Origin: an uncultured Ralstonia sp.
Lineage (GTDB): Bacteria > Pseudomonadota > Gammaproteobacteria > Burkholderiales > Burkholderiaceae
DNA length: 64,000 nucleotides
Assembly: GCA_913056305.1 (NCBI GenBank)
Contig: CAJXMR010000001.1
Coordinates: 1-64,000 of the forward strand
Direction of reading: 5' to 3'
The notes under the pieces are model-generated. The model saw only the letters and a program-made list of their open reading frames with translations. It had not been told where the DNA came from and searched no databases. The translations under genes were made by a program, and so were the position numbers. Each line of letters begins with the position of its first letter. Within the stretch, counting starts at the first letter, position 1. Below, one piece after another: positions 56,103 to 64,000 of this stretch.

Positions 56103-56277
56103 GGCGTGATGCATTGCGCAAGCGAGCGTGAGGTGGAGTCCTCCGCGCCCAAGATCGATTGGATCGGACGGTGGTGATGCTACTCAGGGCGGGTGCATTT
56201 GGGGGGATTGTTTCTAAATCTTCATATCGCGCCTAGCAAAGCCCAGCTTCACGCAGCGCAAATCTGGGCGGCGCCCG

Positions 56278-56928
56278 TTAGCCGTCTCCAGGCACTCGCT
56301 GCGCCTGATCGTACGCCCCCAGCACTGAGATCCCCATCCAGCTCGTCCGCAGTGAAACCAAGGCGAGCTTGCCGTCGTCGGCGCCGGTTCCGTGCTCACC
56401 TGTGCCACTCCAATGGAGCGAGACGGATTTGCCCGCCAATGGGCCCTCCAGAATTTCATACTTAATTGTGGTGGAGCCGACGCGGCGAGGACCTTTGGGA
56501 GAAAGGATCGTGTACGCGCGCTTGGCCTTCACGATCGACCGCTCGCCGCACGCGGCGTTGTACAGGTTCTTCACGGTGCCGCCGGAGAGCGTCACGATGA
56601 CAAGCGCTGCCGCAAACAGCATCGCATTCATTGCGTCTGCCGTCTTCTCAACCTCCTTCGCAAAGTCCGGATCGTCAATGTTCTTGATAGTGATGGTCTG
56701 CACGATCACGCACACCATCAAGCCGGCGAACACCAGCGGATAACGCAACCACCACCACCGTGCGCTCTGCTCGCCGCCCAACGGGTAGGGGTCGGCAACG
56801 CCCACCCCGATCAGAATCATCGCGGCGAAGATGATCAGCAAGGTCAGCACCAGGCCGACGAAGCCGATTTCGCTGAGAGGGCGATCGGCCGGCTCGGCAG
56901 ACTCGGTCGTTTCGGGCGTCACGGTCAT
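56278..56928 (-). CDS. Three-helix membrane protein of unknown function
   Basis: A 216-residue protein with membrane segments at about residues 20-45, 60-82 and 98-118, then a soluble C-terminal half (ILSPKGPRRVGSTTIKYEIL and on). I do not recognise the family. ATG 56928 has GAGAA before it. It sits between the rhomboid gene (33 bases upstream) and tssA on one strand, so it is likely co-transcribed with the rhomboid gene. Confidence 0.6.
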   Translation of the reverse strand: MTVTPETTESAEPADRPLSEIGFVGLVLTLLIIFAAMILIGVGVADPYPLGGEQSARWWWLRYPLVFAGLMVCVIVQTITIKNIDDPDFAKEVEKTADAMNAMLFAAALVIVTLSGGTVKNLYNAACGERSIVKAKRAYTILSPKGPRRVGSTTIKYEILEGPLAGKSVSLHWSGTGEHGTGADDGKLALVSLRTSWMGISVLGAYDQAQRVPGDG

Positions 56929-56961
56929 GTCGGTTCTCAAAGGCTCGCGGATGGGGAACGA

Positions 56962-58485
56962 TTACTCCGCCTGGCGCGCACCGCTGCCCTCCTCCCAACC
57001 GCAGATGAGTGCATTCGGAATGTAGCGCCGGGCATCCGCCTCACGCATGCGGCGGGCGATGTCCACCATATTCAAGTAGAGATGACCATCGCTGTCATGC
57101 GACCCCACCAGCAACCGCTTGCCGTCTGTGCTGAACCGCACCTGATCCGGATCACCCGGCATCCTGTACATGCCCAGTTCCACGCCGGTGGCCAGGTCGG
57201 TCACGCTGACCACGGGTTGCTTTCCGAGCGCGGCGACCAGTTGCCGGCCCGCCCCATCGTGCCAAGCTGCACCAGGCTCCATGACCTGTCCCATGTATTC
57301 GGCATCGCACAGTGTCCAGGCTGCGACCACCTCGGGCGACGCTTCCTGAGGGCCAGGGCGCGCCAACAGCAGACCGAGCGCCGAAGGCCGCGAGAGAAAC
57401 AATCCATCCGCAGGCCCCTGGCGCGGCAATATCGCACCGACATCCTCAGGGACACCCCGCGGTGCCAGCGGCGCAACGAATTCGGCCTCGACGCGAGCCA
57501 CTGCAGCTGCATCTTCCACCGGGACAGCCTGCCCCGCGGACTCCTGCTCCGACACAGGGGCCGGCAACGTGGCCCGCAACGCGTCTGCTGCCTTGTTGCG
57601 TGCTTTCGTGGCAACGGCTTCAGCCTGCCGTGCGTCGCGTTCGGTGCGCTTTTCTTCTTCGGCCTGCTGATCGATCGTCGCTTGCTCCGCAGCGTCTTTG
57701 TCCCACAAGACGCGCCACTCGCGCAATGCGGACCAGGGTGCAAGCCACAGGCACCCGTAGAGCGCCGTCACGGCCACCAGCGCAGTGACGACGATGCGAC
57801 GATGCAGCAACCAACCGGCACGGGCCGCGTCGGCCATGGCACTCACGGCCAGCCCAAGCAAGGCGCCCGCGACTAACCCGCCCAGATGGGCCGCCTGATC
57901 CACGCCTTTGATGACAAAGCCCATCACAACGTTGATGACGACCGTCTGCACCAGCACTTTGCTCGTACCCGACAGCGTGCCCCCTTCCTTTGCCAGCAGG
58001 GGTGGTGTGTCGTCATGCAGCCAGGCCGCGACCACCACCGCACCACAAAGCGCCATGATTGCGCCGGAAGCCCCAACGCTCACGACCATTCCAACGTGGT
58101 CATCGGAGACAACCTTCCAGCCCAGCCAACATGCGCTGGCATAGCTGGCCCACACACCGCCGAGCAGGTAGATCGCGAGCGTGCCGGCCTGACCAAACCA
58201 GCGTTCGGCCAGTCGGCCTACGAGCAACAACATGTACATATTGAGCAGCAGGTGCACCAGCCCCACGTGCAAGAACACGCTGCTCAAGAGCCGCCAGCCG
58301 TCACCCGTGAGGGTGAATGTCGTCAAGTTGCCTCCCAGCTGGTACAACGTTCTGGCTGGGATGTCGATCAGCCCATGCCCTGCCGATACGGTGATCAGAA
58401 ACATCAGCGACGTGATGCCGATCAGCAGCGGTGTGACGCGCAGTCCTGCGAGATTTGAGATGCTGAGAGTTGGAGAGCCTGGCAT
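56962..58485 (-). CDS. Rhomboid intramembrane serine protease with long C-terminal part
   Basis: A 507-residue protein. The rhomboid core has the HN helix (HVGLVHLLLNMYML, His78 and Asn82), catalytic Ser140 in VGASGAIMAL, and His200 in DQAAHLGGLVAGALL, with about six helices in residues ~15-225. A seventh hydrophobic segment follows at ~235-260. After this comes a ~240-residue soluble C-terminal part that is not part of the usual fold (helical linker, then a region ending with FSTDGKRLLVGSHDSDGHLY, like a WD/six-bladed repeat). A CAGG site precedes ATG 58485. Its place inside a T6SS locus is unusual. Confidence 0.85.
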   Translation of the reverse strand: MPGSPTLSISNLAGLRVTPLLIGITSLMFLITVSAGHGLIDIPARTLYQLGGNLTTFTLTGDGWRLLSSVFLHVGLVHLLLNMYMLLLVGRLAERWFGQAGTLAIYLLGGVWASYASACWLGWKVVSDDHVGMVVSVGASGAIMALCGAVVVAAWLHDDTPPLLAKEGGTLSGTSKVLVQTVVINVVMGFVIKGVDQAAHLGGLVAGALLGLAVSAMADAARAGWLLHRRIVVTALVAVTALYGCLWLAPWSALREWRVLWDKDAAEQATIDQQAEEEKRTERDARQAEAVATKARNKAADALRATLPAPVSEQESAGQAVPVEDAAAVARVEAEFVAPLAPRGVPEDVGAILPRQGPADGLFLSRPSALGLLLARPGPQEASPEVVAAWTLCDAEYMGQVMEPGAAWHDGAGRQLVAALGKQPVVSVTDLATGVELGMYRMPGDPDQVRFSTDGKRLLVGSHDSDGHLYLNMVDIARRMREADARRYIPNALICGWEEGSGARQAE

Positions 58486-58907
58486 GGTTGCCTGAAATAT
58501 GCGATGTGGCCATCAGGGGCCATGCTGTTCACCCGGCCGAGCGATCTTTGAGACCTGCAGGCCAAGATTGGGATCAGAGTCGAAGACGAGTCGTTTCTCG
58601 AATCTGATCAATAGCGGATGTAGAAGGTGCCGTACTCACCGGGGCCATCGGGCTTGCGTTGGGCCTTGGAAGACTTGACCAGATCGACGTTGCCGGGGTC
58701 GGGGATGCCCAGGGTGCGGCAGACTTTTTCTGTCAGGCGCACGAAGGGCATCCACTTACGGGCGAGGATGATGGTCATGAGGCCGAAGAAGGCGTAAATG
58801 CCGCAGCGCTATATCAATCAGATCGCTTGACGAACAGCATTGATCAATTGAATGCACAGCACATACAAAATGATCGACGCGGCTATTCGCGTTCCATAAA
58901 GAAACCA
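58486..58907. other. Gap with a decayed C-terminal fragment and readthrough segment
   Basis: About 420 bases between the rhomboid gene and the DUF6708-like gene. It holds the fragment at 58608-58808. A second hydrophobic frame directly follows the DUF6708 stop at 58818-58907. The remainder shows nothing. Confidence 0.6.
58608..58808 (-). pseudogene. C-terminal fragment of a membrane protein gene
   Basis: About 66 codons in good codon use and no start codon: a hydrophobic opening (YAFFGLMTIILARKWMPFVR), then a hydrophilic tail ending at TGA 58608-58610 (PDGPGEYGTFYIRY). The frame is closed just upstream by TAG. It lies directly after the DUF6708-like gene and is probably the detached end of that gene or of a lost copy. 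Family match is inferred from position only. Confidence 0.5.
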
Positions 58908-59798
58908 CTAGCCGCCATGCGCCAGGTTGTAGACTTTCTGATCGCTCAGCGCCGCACCGCCTGCTGCTGCAATGATCTCTGGCGAAAACGCCGGCACCTT
59001 GCCAACCCCCGAGCGACGCAACTTCTCCCCCGGCTGAATCGGCGCTCCGCCTTCTTCCATGTAGCGGCGAATGTGTTCATAGAGCCGCCACAACACCGCG
59101 TCTTCCCACCACCCTGCGTAGCCGATATTCACGATCTCTTTGCACAGATTGGGCTTGTTCGGCTCACCCCAGAGCAGGGTCAGGAAATACGTCTCTCTAG
59201 CTGCCGCCCCGGTGAATTGGGTCATCTTGTAGCTGCGCGCCTTGACGTCATCCCATGAGTAAGTGCGAGGCTCGGCAACGCCTTGCTTCTTCCAGAATCG
59301 GAAGAAGATGAATGGTCGAAGTTGGATGAAGCTGACCTGTCGCGTTTTTCTGTTGAAGAGCACTGGCAAATCACGCGGCGAAAAGAGTACGAGCTTGAAA
59401 CAAACCACCGCAGCGAGAAATGCGATCGCAGAGGCAAAGAACATCAATATAGATGTCCCCACGAGAATTGGTTGGTCCGGGTTCCATACCGCAACCCCCG
59501 CGTATGCGAACATGATCATGAAGACTGTCATGATGACCAGGAACAATGTTCCAAAAATTGTCTTTCCTTCTGAGCCCAACGGGGACCCGATTTCTATGGC
59601 GTCCGGATAGACGTTCAATAGCGATTCACACGTGCTTGCAACCAGATGCACGGGCTGATACTTGTTGTCGGAAGCAACACGCCACGGCTTTCGCTGTGCT
59701 TGCAACGTGCGCTTCTTCGCTTTGGGGAATTCGAAGTATGGCTCCGGCGCATTCCACTCCGACAGCAATACACGAAAATCAGGATTGCCCTGGGACAT
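58908..59798 (-). CDS. DUF6708-like membrane protein, possibly C-terminally cut
   Basis: A 296-residue protein with two membrane helices near residues 78-135 (TLFLVIMTVFMIMFAYAGVA and ILMFFASAIAFLAAVVCFKL), followed by a soluble domain and the tail GVGKVPAFSPEIIAAAGGAALSDQ, which resembles DUF6708 proteins found in T6SS loci. The start is ATG 59798 with GAGG before it. A TAG stop ends it, but the same frame reads on for about 29 residues as a hydrophobic segment (WFLYGTRIAASIILYVLCIQ), so a longer ancestor is likely. It follows the VasX-like effector by 50 bases and may be its partner or immunity protein. Confidence 0.7.
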   Translation of the reverse strand: MSQGNPDFRVLLSEWNAPEPYFEFPKAKKRTLQAQRKPWRVASDNKYQPVHLVASTCESLLNVYPDAIEIGSPLGSEGKTIFGTLFLVIMTVFMIMFAYAGVAVWNPDQPILVGTSILMFFASAIAFLAAVVCFKLVLFSPRDLPVLFNRKTRQVSFIQLRPFIFFRFWKKQGVAEPRTYSWDDVKARSYKMTQFTGAAARETYFLTLLWGEPNKPNLCKEIVNIGYAGWWEDAVLWRLYEHIRRYMEEGGAPIQPGEKLRRSGVGKVPAFSPEIIAAAGGAALSDQKVYNLAHGG

Positions 59799-59848
59799 CT
59801 CGGGAAACCTCGCAATATTTTTCCAAAAAATAGCTGGCAGTGCTGAGT

Positions 59849-62800
59849 TCAAGGCAGCTGTTCTTCAACCAGCACGTCACCTTCCGGGGATTCAACTCGC
59901 ACTTTGGCAGATGCGCCCTTGAAAGTCATGGTATTCAGATCCGCAGATACGATGAGCGTGTTCCCATCATCCTTCACATCTGGCCGCCCCCCTTCGACGC
60001 CGTCCAATGCTGCGGCTGCCGTGCCCGGGAAAGCCTGCAAACTGCTTCCACGCTGCGTCAACAGAACGGTACGTCCGTCGCGGCAATTTCCATAGATCTG
60101 AACAGACCAAGTCAATTTCTCACGCAATGCCTTGTTCAACGAGAAACTGAGCCAGGCCTCCCTAGACACTGCGTAGCTTGACATTTGCGGAGATGGCAAA
60201 CCTCCCATCCCTACCACTGCCATGGAGCGCATGAGACTGTCGCCGACACCATTCCTGTAGCTGAAATCTACACTGATGCCAAGCAGCAGTTTGTTCATCT
60301 CGTCCTGCTCCTTGGCAAGACTCCCCCACGCCTTGCTACCCCATACCGTGCCCGCCACCCAATCTTCCGCAGGCGTATTCTGAATCATCATGGCGATATA
60401 GCCAGCTGCCACACCGAGAGCGACGAGCAGCAAACCCCACCCAGTCCATGAAAGACCGAAACCTGTAACGGTGAGTACCCCCATGGCATTCGCAACCGCA
60501 GCGCCACCAGCCAATGCCGCACTGAAGAAGAAGAATGCTTGTGCACCATAGGCTGCTGCGGCAGCCGAGTCACTATTGCGGTTCCGTGAAAACATCTTGG
60601 TCAGCGCAGTCACGCCATCAAGCGCGCTTGAAAGCGCTGAAGCAAAGCCAGCAACCACCTTGAGTCCAGTACTAAGAGCGAGCTTTTCCCACTGCTTAGC
60701 AAACGCTGCCGAAACCTCCGCCAAGGCCGCTGACGAACCCAGCGCAGCGGAAGCCAACCCCAGATAGGCCTCAACCCGGACCTCATCATTCCCGCTACGC
60801 AGCTTCTCGAGATTCTCACTCAAACACAACAACTGGATAACCGCACCACCCGCCGAGAGCACAGCACCTCCTTGCTTGAGGACACTGCCAACTCTGCGCG
60901 CGACCTCTTTAAGTTGCTCCCCACCTTTCGGCAACTCAGCAAGTGTCGTCGTCGTAGCTGTCACGCTCTCAAAGACATAGACGTCAATGCGCGCATTGCC
61001 TTTGGCCCCGGACAAGTCCATCGCCAACGCGCCGCTTCTCGTGACGTTCGTGACCTCGGATTCGCCTACCTTGCGCGTGGACTTGCCCACGTCCGCTCGA
61101 CTCGCTTTAGCGACTTCACGCCAATAGATTTTGGCCTGCTCTTCGCTCACTTGAACCCGTGTCGCTCGTATCTTGCTTGTGGTCACGCTTGTCACGCTGA
61201 CTCGAACGATCAACCGCTCCATCTTTTTGAGAAGGTCGGGCGACACTTTCTTGAGCTTGGACAGCATCACGCCAGCAGCCCCCGCCAGAGGCATCAGCCC
61301 GAAACCCGCCGCAGACGCAAGCATTCGCAGATACGGCAAGCTGTGGGCCAGTGTCCCAACCAGTTTCCCGCCTTTCGCGTCTTTCTCCAGCTCCTCAATC
61401 ACGTCGAACAACGCCTTGGCCTCATCAACGGTCTTTGATCGTTGATCGGACTCCTTGAACCAGTCGAAGAAATCCTTCTGGTTGCCCAACATCGCGCGCA
61501 CCAACACGTTGTTCTTGTCGAGCGGATCGCTTTTTATGAAATCGGCATACCACCCCGCACCGACATCGGTAATTGGGCCGCCATACGTCACCTTGCTGAC
61601 AACAAGAGCGTAGTAGACACCGTCTTGCCGCGTGGTTTCATCGAAATCATGCTCTGTGACGAGCTTGCGCGCAGGACTAGTGAGCCAAGTACCGTAGTCG
61701 ACCTCAATGCGCGCCAGCAACTGGCTGTCTTTAAGGCATGCTCGGTCGTACTTTTCAAGGTACGTCTTATAACCGTCACCCGCCTTCTTCTGCACCCTCA
61801 CTGCTGGCAACTCGTCATTTGGAATGCTGACCGTGCCGAGTGAAGGGTTGGTGTATGCCCCCCCGGGGAACATACCCCCCCCTTGAACGGTATAGGTCTG
61901 AGGTATGAACGTTGCACCTGGGGGCAATGCGCCCCGACTTTTCATATCGTCGAACTGCGCACGAGGCATGTAGGACTCACCATACAGCCCCGGTGTGTTA
62001 CCGAGATTGCGGTACTGTGCGTCAAAAAGCTCCACCAGCGCCTTGATGCTCATTGCCGACTGCAACTTCCAGTAGCCGTTTTTTTCGGCCAGCATTTTCC
62101 TGGCCATTTGTGGCAGCTCAAGTCGAAGTTGAGCGGCTTCATGTGTCACCCCAACCGCATCCGGCACGCTGACAAGCATGGCTTTGCTGACGTCGAACTG
62201 TTTACCGCGCGTAACAATCACGGACGCCTGGCTGTAGACGTCCTTTGCCCCCTCCTTGCGAGGCAGGGGTTTGCCATCCTTATCGAACGGCACACCGGGG
62301 TAAGGGTTACCCAAAAGCGCTGCTGATGCGTTCTGCTTGTTCACGTCGTACTCGGGCAAGACAGCAGACAAGCTCGCTTCTGACAACGGAACCGCACGCG
62401 TGCAACTCGCCTTTGGAGCATTGACACAAGCCATACGCTGATTCCGGAGTTTCTCGTTTCCGGCATACCGCTCGCGTACCTTGTCACTCCAGGGAGTATC
62501 GCTAAAACCGATCCAAACACGCTGCGTGTTCATCGCATCAGGAATAACAAACAGCATTGCAGCGGCGTACCCGTCGACTCGCTTACAGCTGAACTCCTTT
62601 GCTTCGCCAGGCACGGGCAACTGTGCGATTGGCATTGGCGTCAAATAGCCCAGCGTATCGACCTGGAATGCTTGCCAGCCCTTCTGGGCTTTTATTTCGG
62701 GGGTGTGTGCATGCTCGTAGTACGCATAGACGTATCCACCGCGTAGCGTTCGCATGACATAGCCGGAGTAGCTGAGCTTAGGATCGGCAACTCCGGGCAA

Positions 62801-62983
62801 CAGCTTTTCGATGGCCCCGTGCTTACTGTCAGCGTACTGCTTCTCGGCGAGACCAGGCCGCACCAGCAGCATGGGCAGCCCTGACTTGATACACGAGGCG
62901 CAGCCTCCTGATCCACATTGTGGGACACCCACCGCAGCTTGGTTGGCGTTCTGTGCGTACTTTCCTGTGACTTCGCCTGCCAT
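59849..62983 (-). CDS. VasX/BTH_I2691-type T6SS effector with C-terminal membrane helices
   Basis: A 1044-residue effector. The N-terminal ~100 residues have the VasX-N-type motif (CGSGGCASCIKSGLPMLLVR; Cys23, Cys28 and Cys31). A long middle region is unassigned. Hydrophobic segments lie at ~555-580 and ~812-868 (FFFFSAALAGGAAVANAMGV, then SWTGWGLLLVALGVAAGYIA), as in the pore-forming effector VasX. It probably dissipates membrane potential of the target cell. ATG 62983 has GGAG seven bases upstream; the TTG at 63007 is not needed. It follows the DUF4123 adaptor by 4 bases, the usual tap-effector order. Confidence 0.8.
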   Translation of the reverse strand: MAGEVTGKYAQNANQAAVGVPQCGSGGCASCIKSGLPMLLVRPGLAEKQYADSKHGAIEKLLPGVADPKLSYSGYVMRTLRGGYVYAYYEHAHTPEIKAQKGWQAFQVDTLGYLTPMPIAQLPVPGEAKEFSCKRVDGYAAAMLFVIPDAMNTQRVWIGFSDTPWSDKVRERYAGNEKLRNQRMACVNAPKASCTRAVPLSEASLSAVLPEYDVNKQNASAALLGNPYPGVPFDKDGKPLPRKEGAKDVYSQASVIVTRGKQFDVSKAMLVSVPDAVGVTHEAAQLRLELPQMARKMLAEKNGYWKLQSAMSIKALVELFDAQYRNLGNTPGLYGESYMPRAQFDDMKSRGALPPGATFIPQTYTVQGGGMFPGGAYTNPSLGTVSIPNDELPAVRVQKKAGDGYKTYLEKYDRACLKDSQLLARIEVDYGTWLTSPARKLVTEHDFDETTRQDGVYYALVVSKVTYGGPITDVGAGWYADFIKSDPLDKNNVLVRAMLGNQKDFFDWFKESDQRSKTVDEAKALFDVIEELEKDAKGGKLVGTLAHSLPYLRMLASAAGFGLMPLAGAAGVMLSKLKKVSPDLLKKMERLIVRVSVTSVTTSKIRATRVQVSEEQAKIYWREVAKASRADVGKSTRKVGESEVTNVTRSGALAMDLSGAKGNARIDVYVFESVTATTTTLAELPKGGEQLKEVARRVGSVLKQGGAVLSAGGAVIQLLCLSENLEKLRSGNDEVRVEAYLGLASAALGSSAALAEVSAAFAKQWEKLALSTGLKVVAGFASALSSALDGVTALTKMFSRNRNSDSAAAAAYGAQAFFFFSAALAGGAAVANAMGVLTVTGFGLSWTGWGLLLVALGVAAGYIAMMIQNTPAEDWVAGTVWGSKAWGSLAKEQDEMNKLLLGISVDFSYRNGVGDSLMRSMAVVGMGGLPSPQMSSYAVSREAWLSFSLNKALREKLTWSVQIYGNCRDGRTVLLTQRGSSLQAFPGTAAAALDGVEGGRPDVKDDGNTLIVSADLNTMTFKGASAKVRVESPEGDVLVEEQLP

Positions 62984-62987
62984 GACT

Positions 62988-63935
62988 TCACTCCGCGTTC
63001 GCGCCAAGTTGTGGGGTCGAAAGATTGTGAGGCGCAGATGTGTCCATCAATTCCTGCCGAATTGCATCCCAAGACTCATCGGATAGCTCGCTCAACCGCA
63101 ACCCGAGATTGGATGATTCTCGTAACGCTGACTTGACCACCTCCATCACACGCGGATGCTCGCAAAGACGCGGATGAATCTGCAGGATGTAGGCTGCCAG
63201 GACCACGATGTCTGCAGCCTGAACTAACTCGAGCGATTGAGCCGCCGCAACCGCATCCATTGCCTGCCGCAAGTAGTCAGGAGGCAGCATCGGCTGAAAA
63301 CGTTGCCAGCCCCGCAGCAACTGCTGAACAAGCTCGCAGTTACGCAGACGCGCCCATTGCTCGGGTGGCAATTTCTTGTAGTTGAGCTGCCAATCTGCGG
63401 GCTGCGGCACAGCATGAGCTACAAGCTCGTTGCGTCGATCCAGGGTCCACCACTGACTGATTGGCCCAAACCACTCCCGACGCTGTGCTTCGTCCAAGAC
63501 AGACCACACCAGCTCAAATACACGACGATCAGCCAATCGAAGATAGCGAGTACCGGCGGGCATTCCAACTGGGGTCATGCAACGTGCGAGATGCTTGACT
63601 ATTGCCTCAGGGGCCGCAGCGGAGCGCAGCCATCCTCCAACAGCGAAGCCCTCGTCATTCTCTATATCTGCGTCTCCCTGCTCTTCCAAGGCGGCCATAA
63701 GGCTTGCTCTGAGCACCTGCACAGATGCAGGTCTGAGTCGGACCAAACAAGGAAGCTGATGAGCCGACAACCGCGCAGACTCGATCACTATCGGAAACAC
63801 TTCGCAACCCGCGGCAAGAATGAAATCCCGCTCCAAGGGTTCCCGCAACATTGGATCGAGCAGAAGATAGGCACGCTCCTCGTCGTTCGCGTGTAGAGAC
63901 TCTCCAAGTGTTCGCAGCAGACTATCGAAAGACAT
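62988..63935 (-). CDS. DUF4123 T6SS effector adaptor (Tap/TEC)
   Basis: A 315-residue protein of the DUF4123 family, chaperones that load an effector onto its VgrG. The N-terminal ~140 residues (SLLRTLGESLHANDEERAYL, LLDPMLREPLERDFILAAG, and the later RYLRLADRRVFELVWSVLD) fit this family. Its stop is 4 bases before the effector start, so the pair is translated together. The start ATG 63935 lies just after a putative vgrG end. It probably serves the VasX-like effector. Confidence 0.85.
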   Translation of the reverse strand: MSFDSLLRTLGESLHANDEERAYLLLDPMLREPLERDFILAAGCEVFPIVIESARLSAHQLPCLVRLRPASVQVLRASLMAALEEQGDADIENDEGFAVGGWLRSAAAPEAIVKHLARCMTPVGMPAGTRYLRLADRRVFELVWSVLDEAQRREWFGPISQWWTLDRRNELVAHAVPQPADWQLNYKKLPPEQWARLRNCELVQQLLRGWQRFQPMLPPDYLRQAMDAVAAAQSLELVQAADIVVLAAYILQIHPRLCEHPRVMEVVKSALRESSNLGLRLSELSDESWDAIRQELMDTSAPHNLSTPQLGANAE

Positions 63936-63943
63936 ACGTTCGC

Positions 63944-64000
63944 TCAGAGAGTTGCCGCACCGCCTGCCGCGGCGCGTTGATCATTCTCGGGGCACGCTTT
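63944..64000 (-). CDS. Probable 3' end of a vgrG gene, cut by the window
   Basis: An open minus-strand frame enters from the window edge and ends at TGA 63944-63946, 8 bases before the DUF4123 gene. Only 18 residues are visible (KACPENDQRAAAGGAATL), similar in style to VgrG C-terminal tails. The call rests on this tail and the usual vgrG-DUF4123-effector order. Confidence 0.5.
   Translation of the reverse strand, partial: KACPENDQRAAAGGAATL

Overview
The window is high-GC DNA with the gene content and codon style of a Burkholderiaceae betaproteobacterium, most like Ralstonia. The signs are the imuA-imuB-dnaE2 mutasome, a CIO-like cydAB, paired FdhF/YdeP-type molybdoenzymes, and a type VI secretion (T6SS) locus with Tle4/Tli4 and VasX-like modules. 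The genus is inferred from gene content, not from a marker gene search.

Layout. 1-2.1 kb: the 3' part of an EF-G gene closed by a clear terminator; it has no tuf gene after it, so it may be a second EF-G copy. 2.1-10.2 kb: an anion permease, an XRE regulator and the SOS mutagenesis operon imuA-imuB-dnaE2, with a LexA box upstream. 10.3-25.8 kb: a redox and molybdenum-cofactor island. It holds a MocR-type regulator, two FdhF/YdeP-family molybdopterin oxidoreductases, fdhD, moaA, moaE, moaD, a small winged-helix protein, cydAB, a bestrophin-like channel and a DyP peroxidase. Five upstream regions in this island share copies of CTGTRYTC, often in pairs about 45 bp apart, which suggests one regulon under the MocR protein. 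26.0-32.2 kb: an AraC-type regulator divergent from a GMC oxidoreductase, a Baeyer-Villiger-type monooxygenase fused to an alpha/beta hydrolase, and a TetR regulator. Together these look like an alcohol/ketone degradation cassette. 32.3-36.1 kb: a small unknown protein, a type-2 argC, a divergent LysR regulator and an aminotransferase.

36.1-64 kb: a T6SS region. On the minus strand lie small exported proteins, three tandem Tli4-like immunity genes, a Tle4-like lipase effector, VgrG and a single-pass membrane protein. On the plus strand lie an M15 peptidase, a PAAR protein, a membrane protein, tssM, tagF and an OmpA-family protein. Then on the minus strand come tssA, a three-helix membrane protein, a rhomboid protease, a decayed fragment, a DUF6708-like membrane protein, a VasX/BTH_I2691-like effector, a DUF4123 adaptor and what is probably the last codons of another vgrG. 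Core sheath and tube genes (tssB, tssC, hcp, clpV) are not in the window.

The main things worth a second look are the shared promoter motif in the Mo-cofactor island, the monooxygenase-hydrolase fusion and a relic of a homologous hydrolase 20 kb away, the triple immunity array, the interrupted C-terminus of the DUF6708 gene, and a C-terminal DPDAD motif shared by two otherwise different T6SS-linked exported or membrane proteins.
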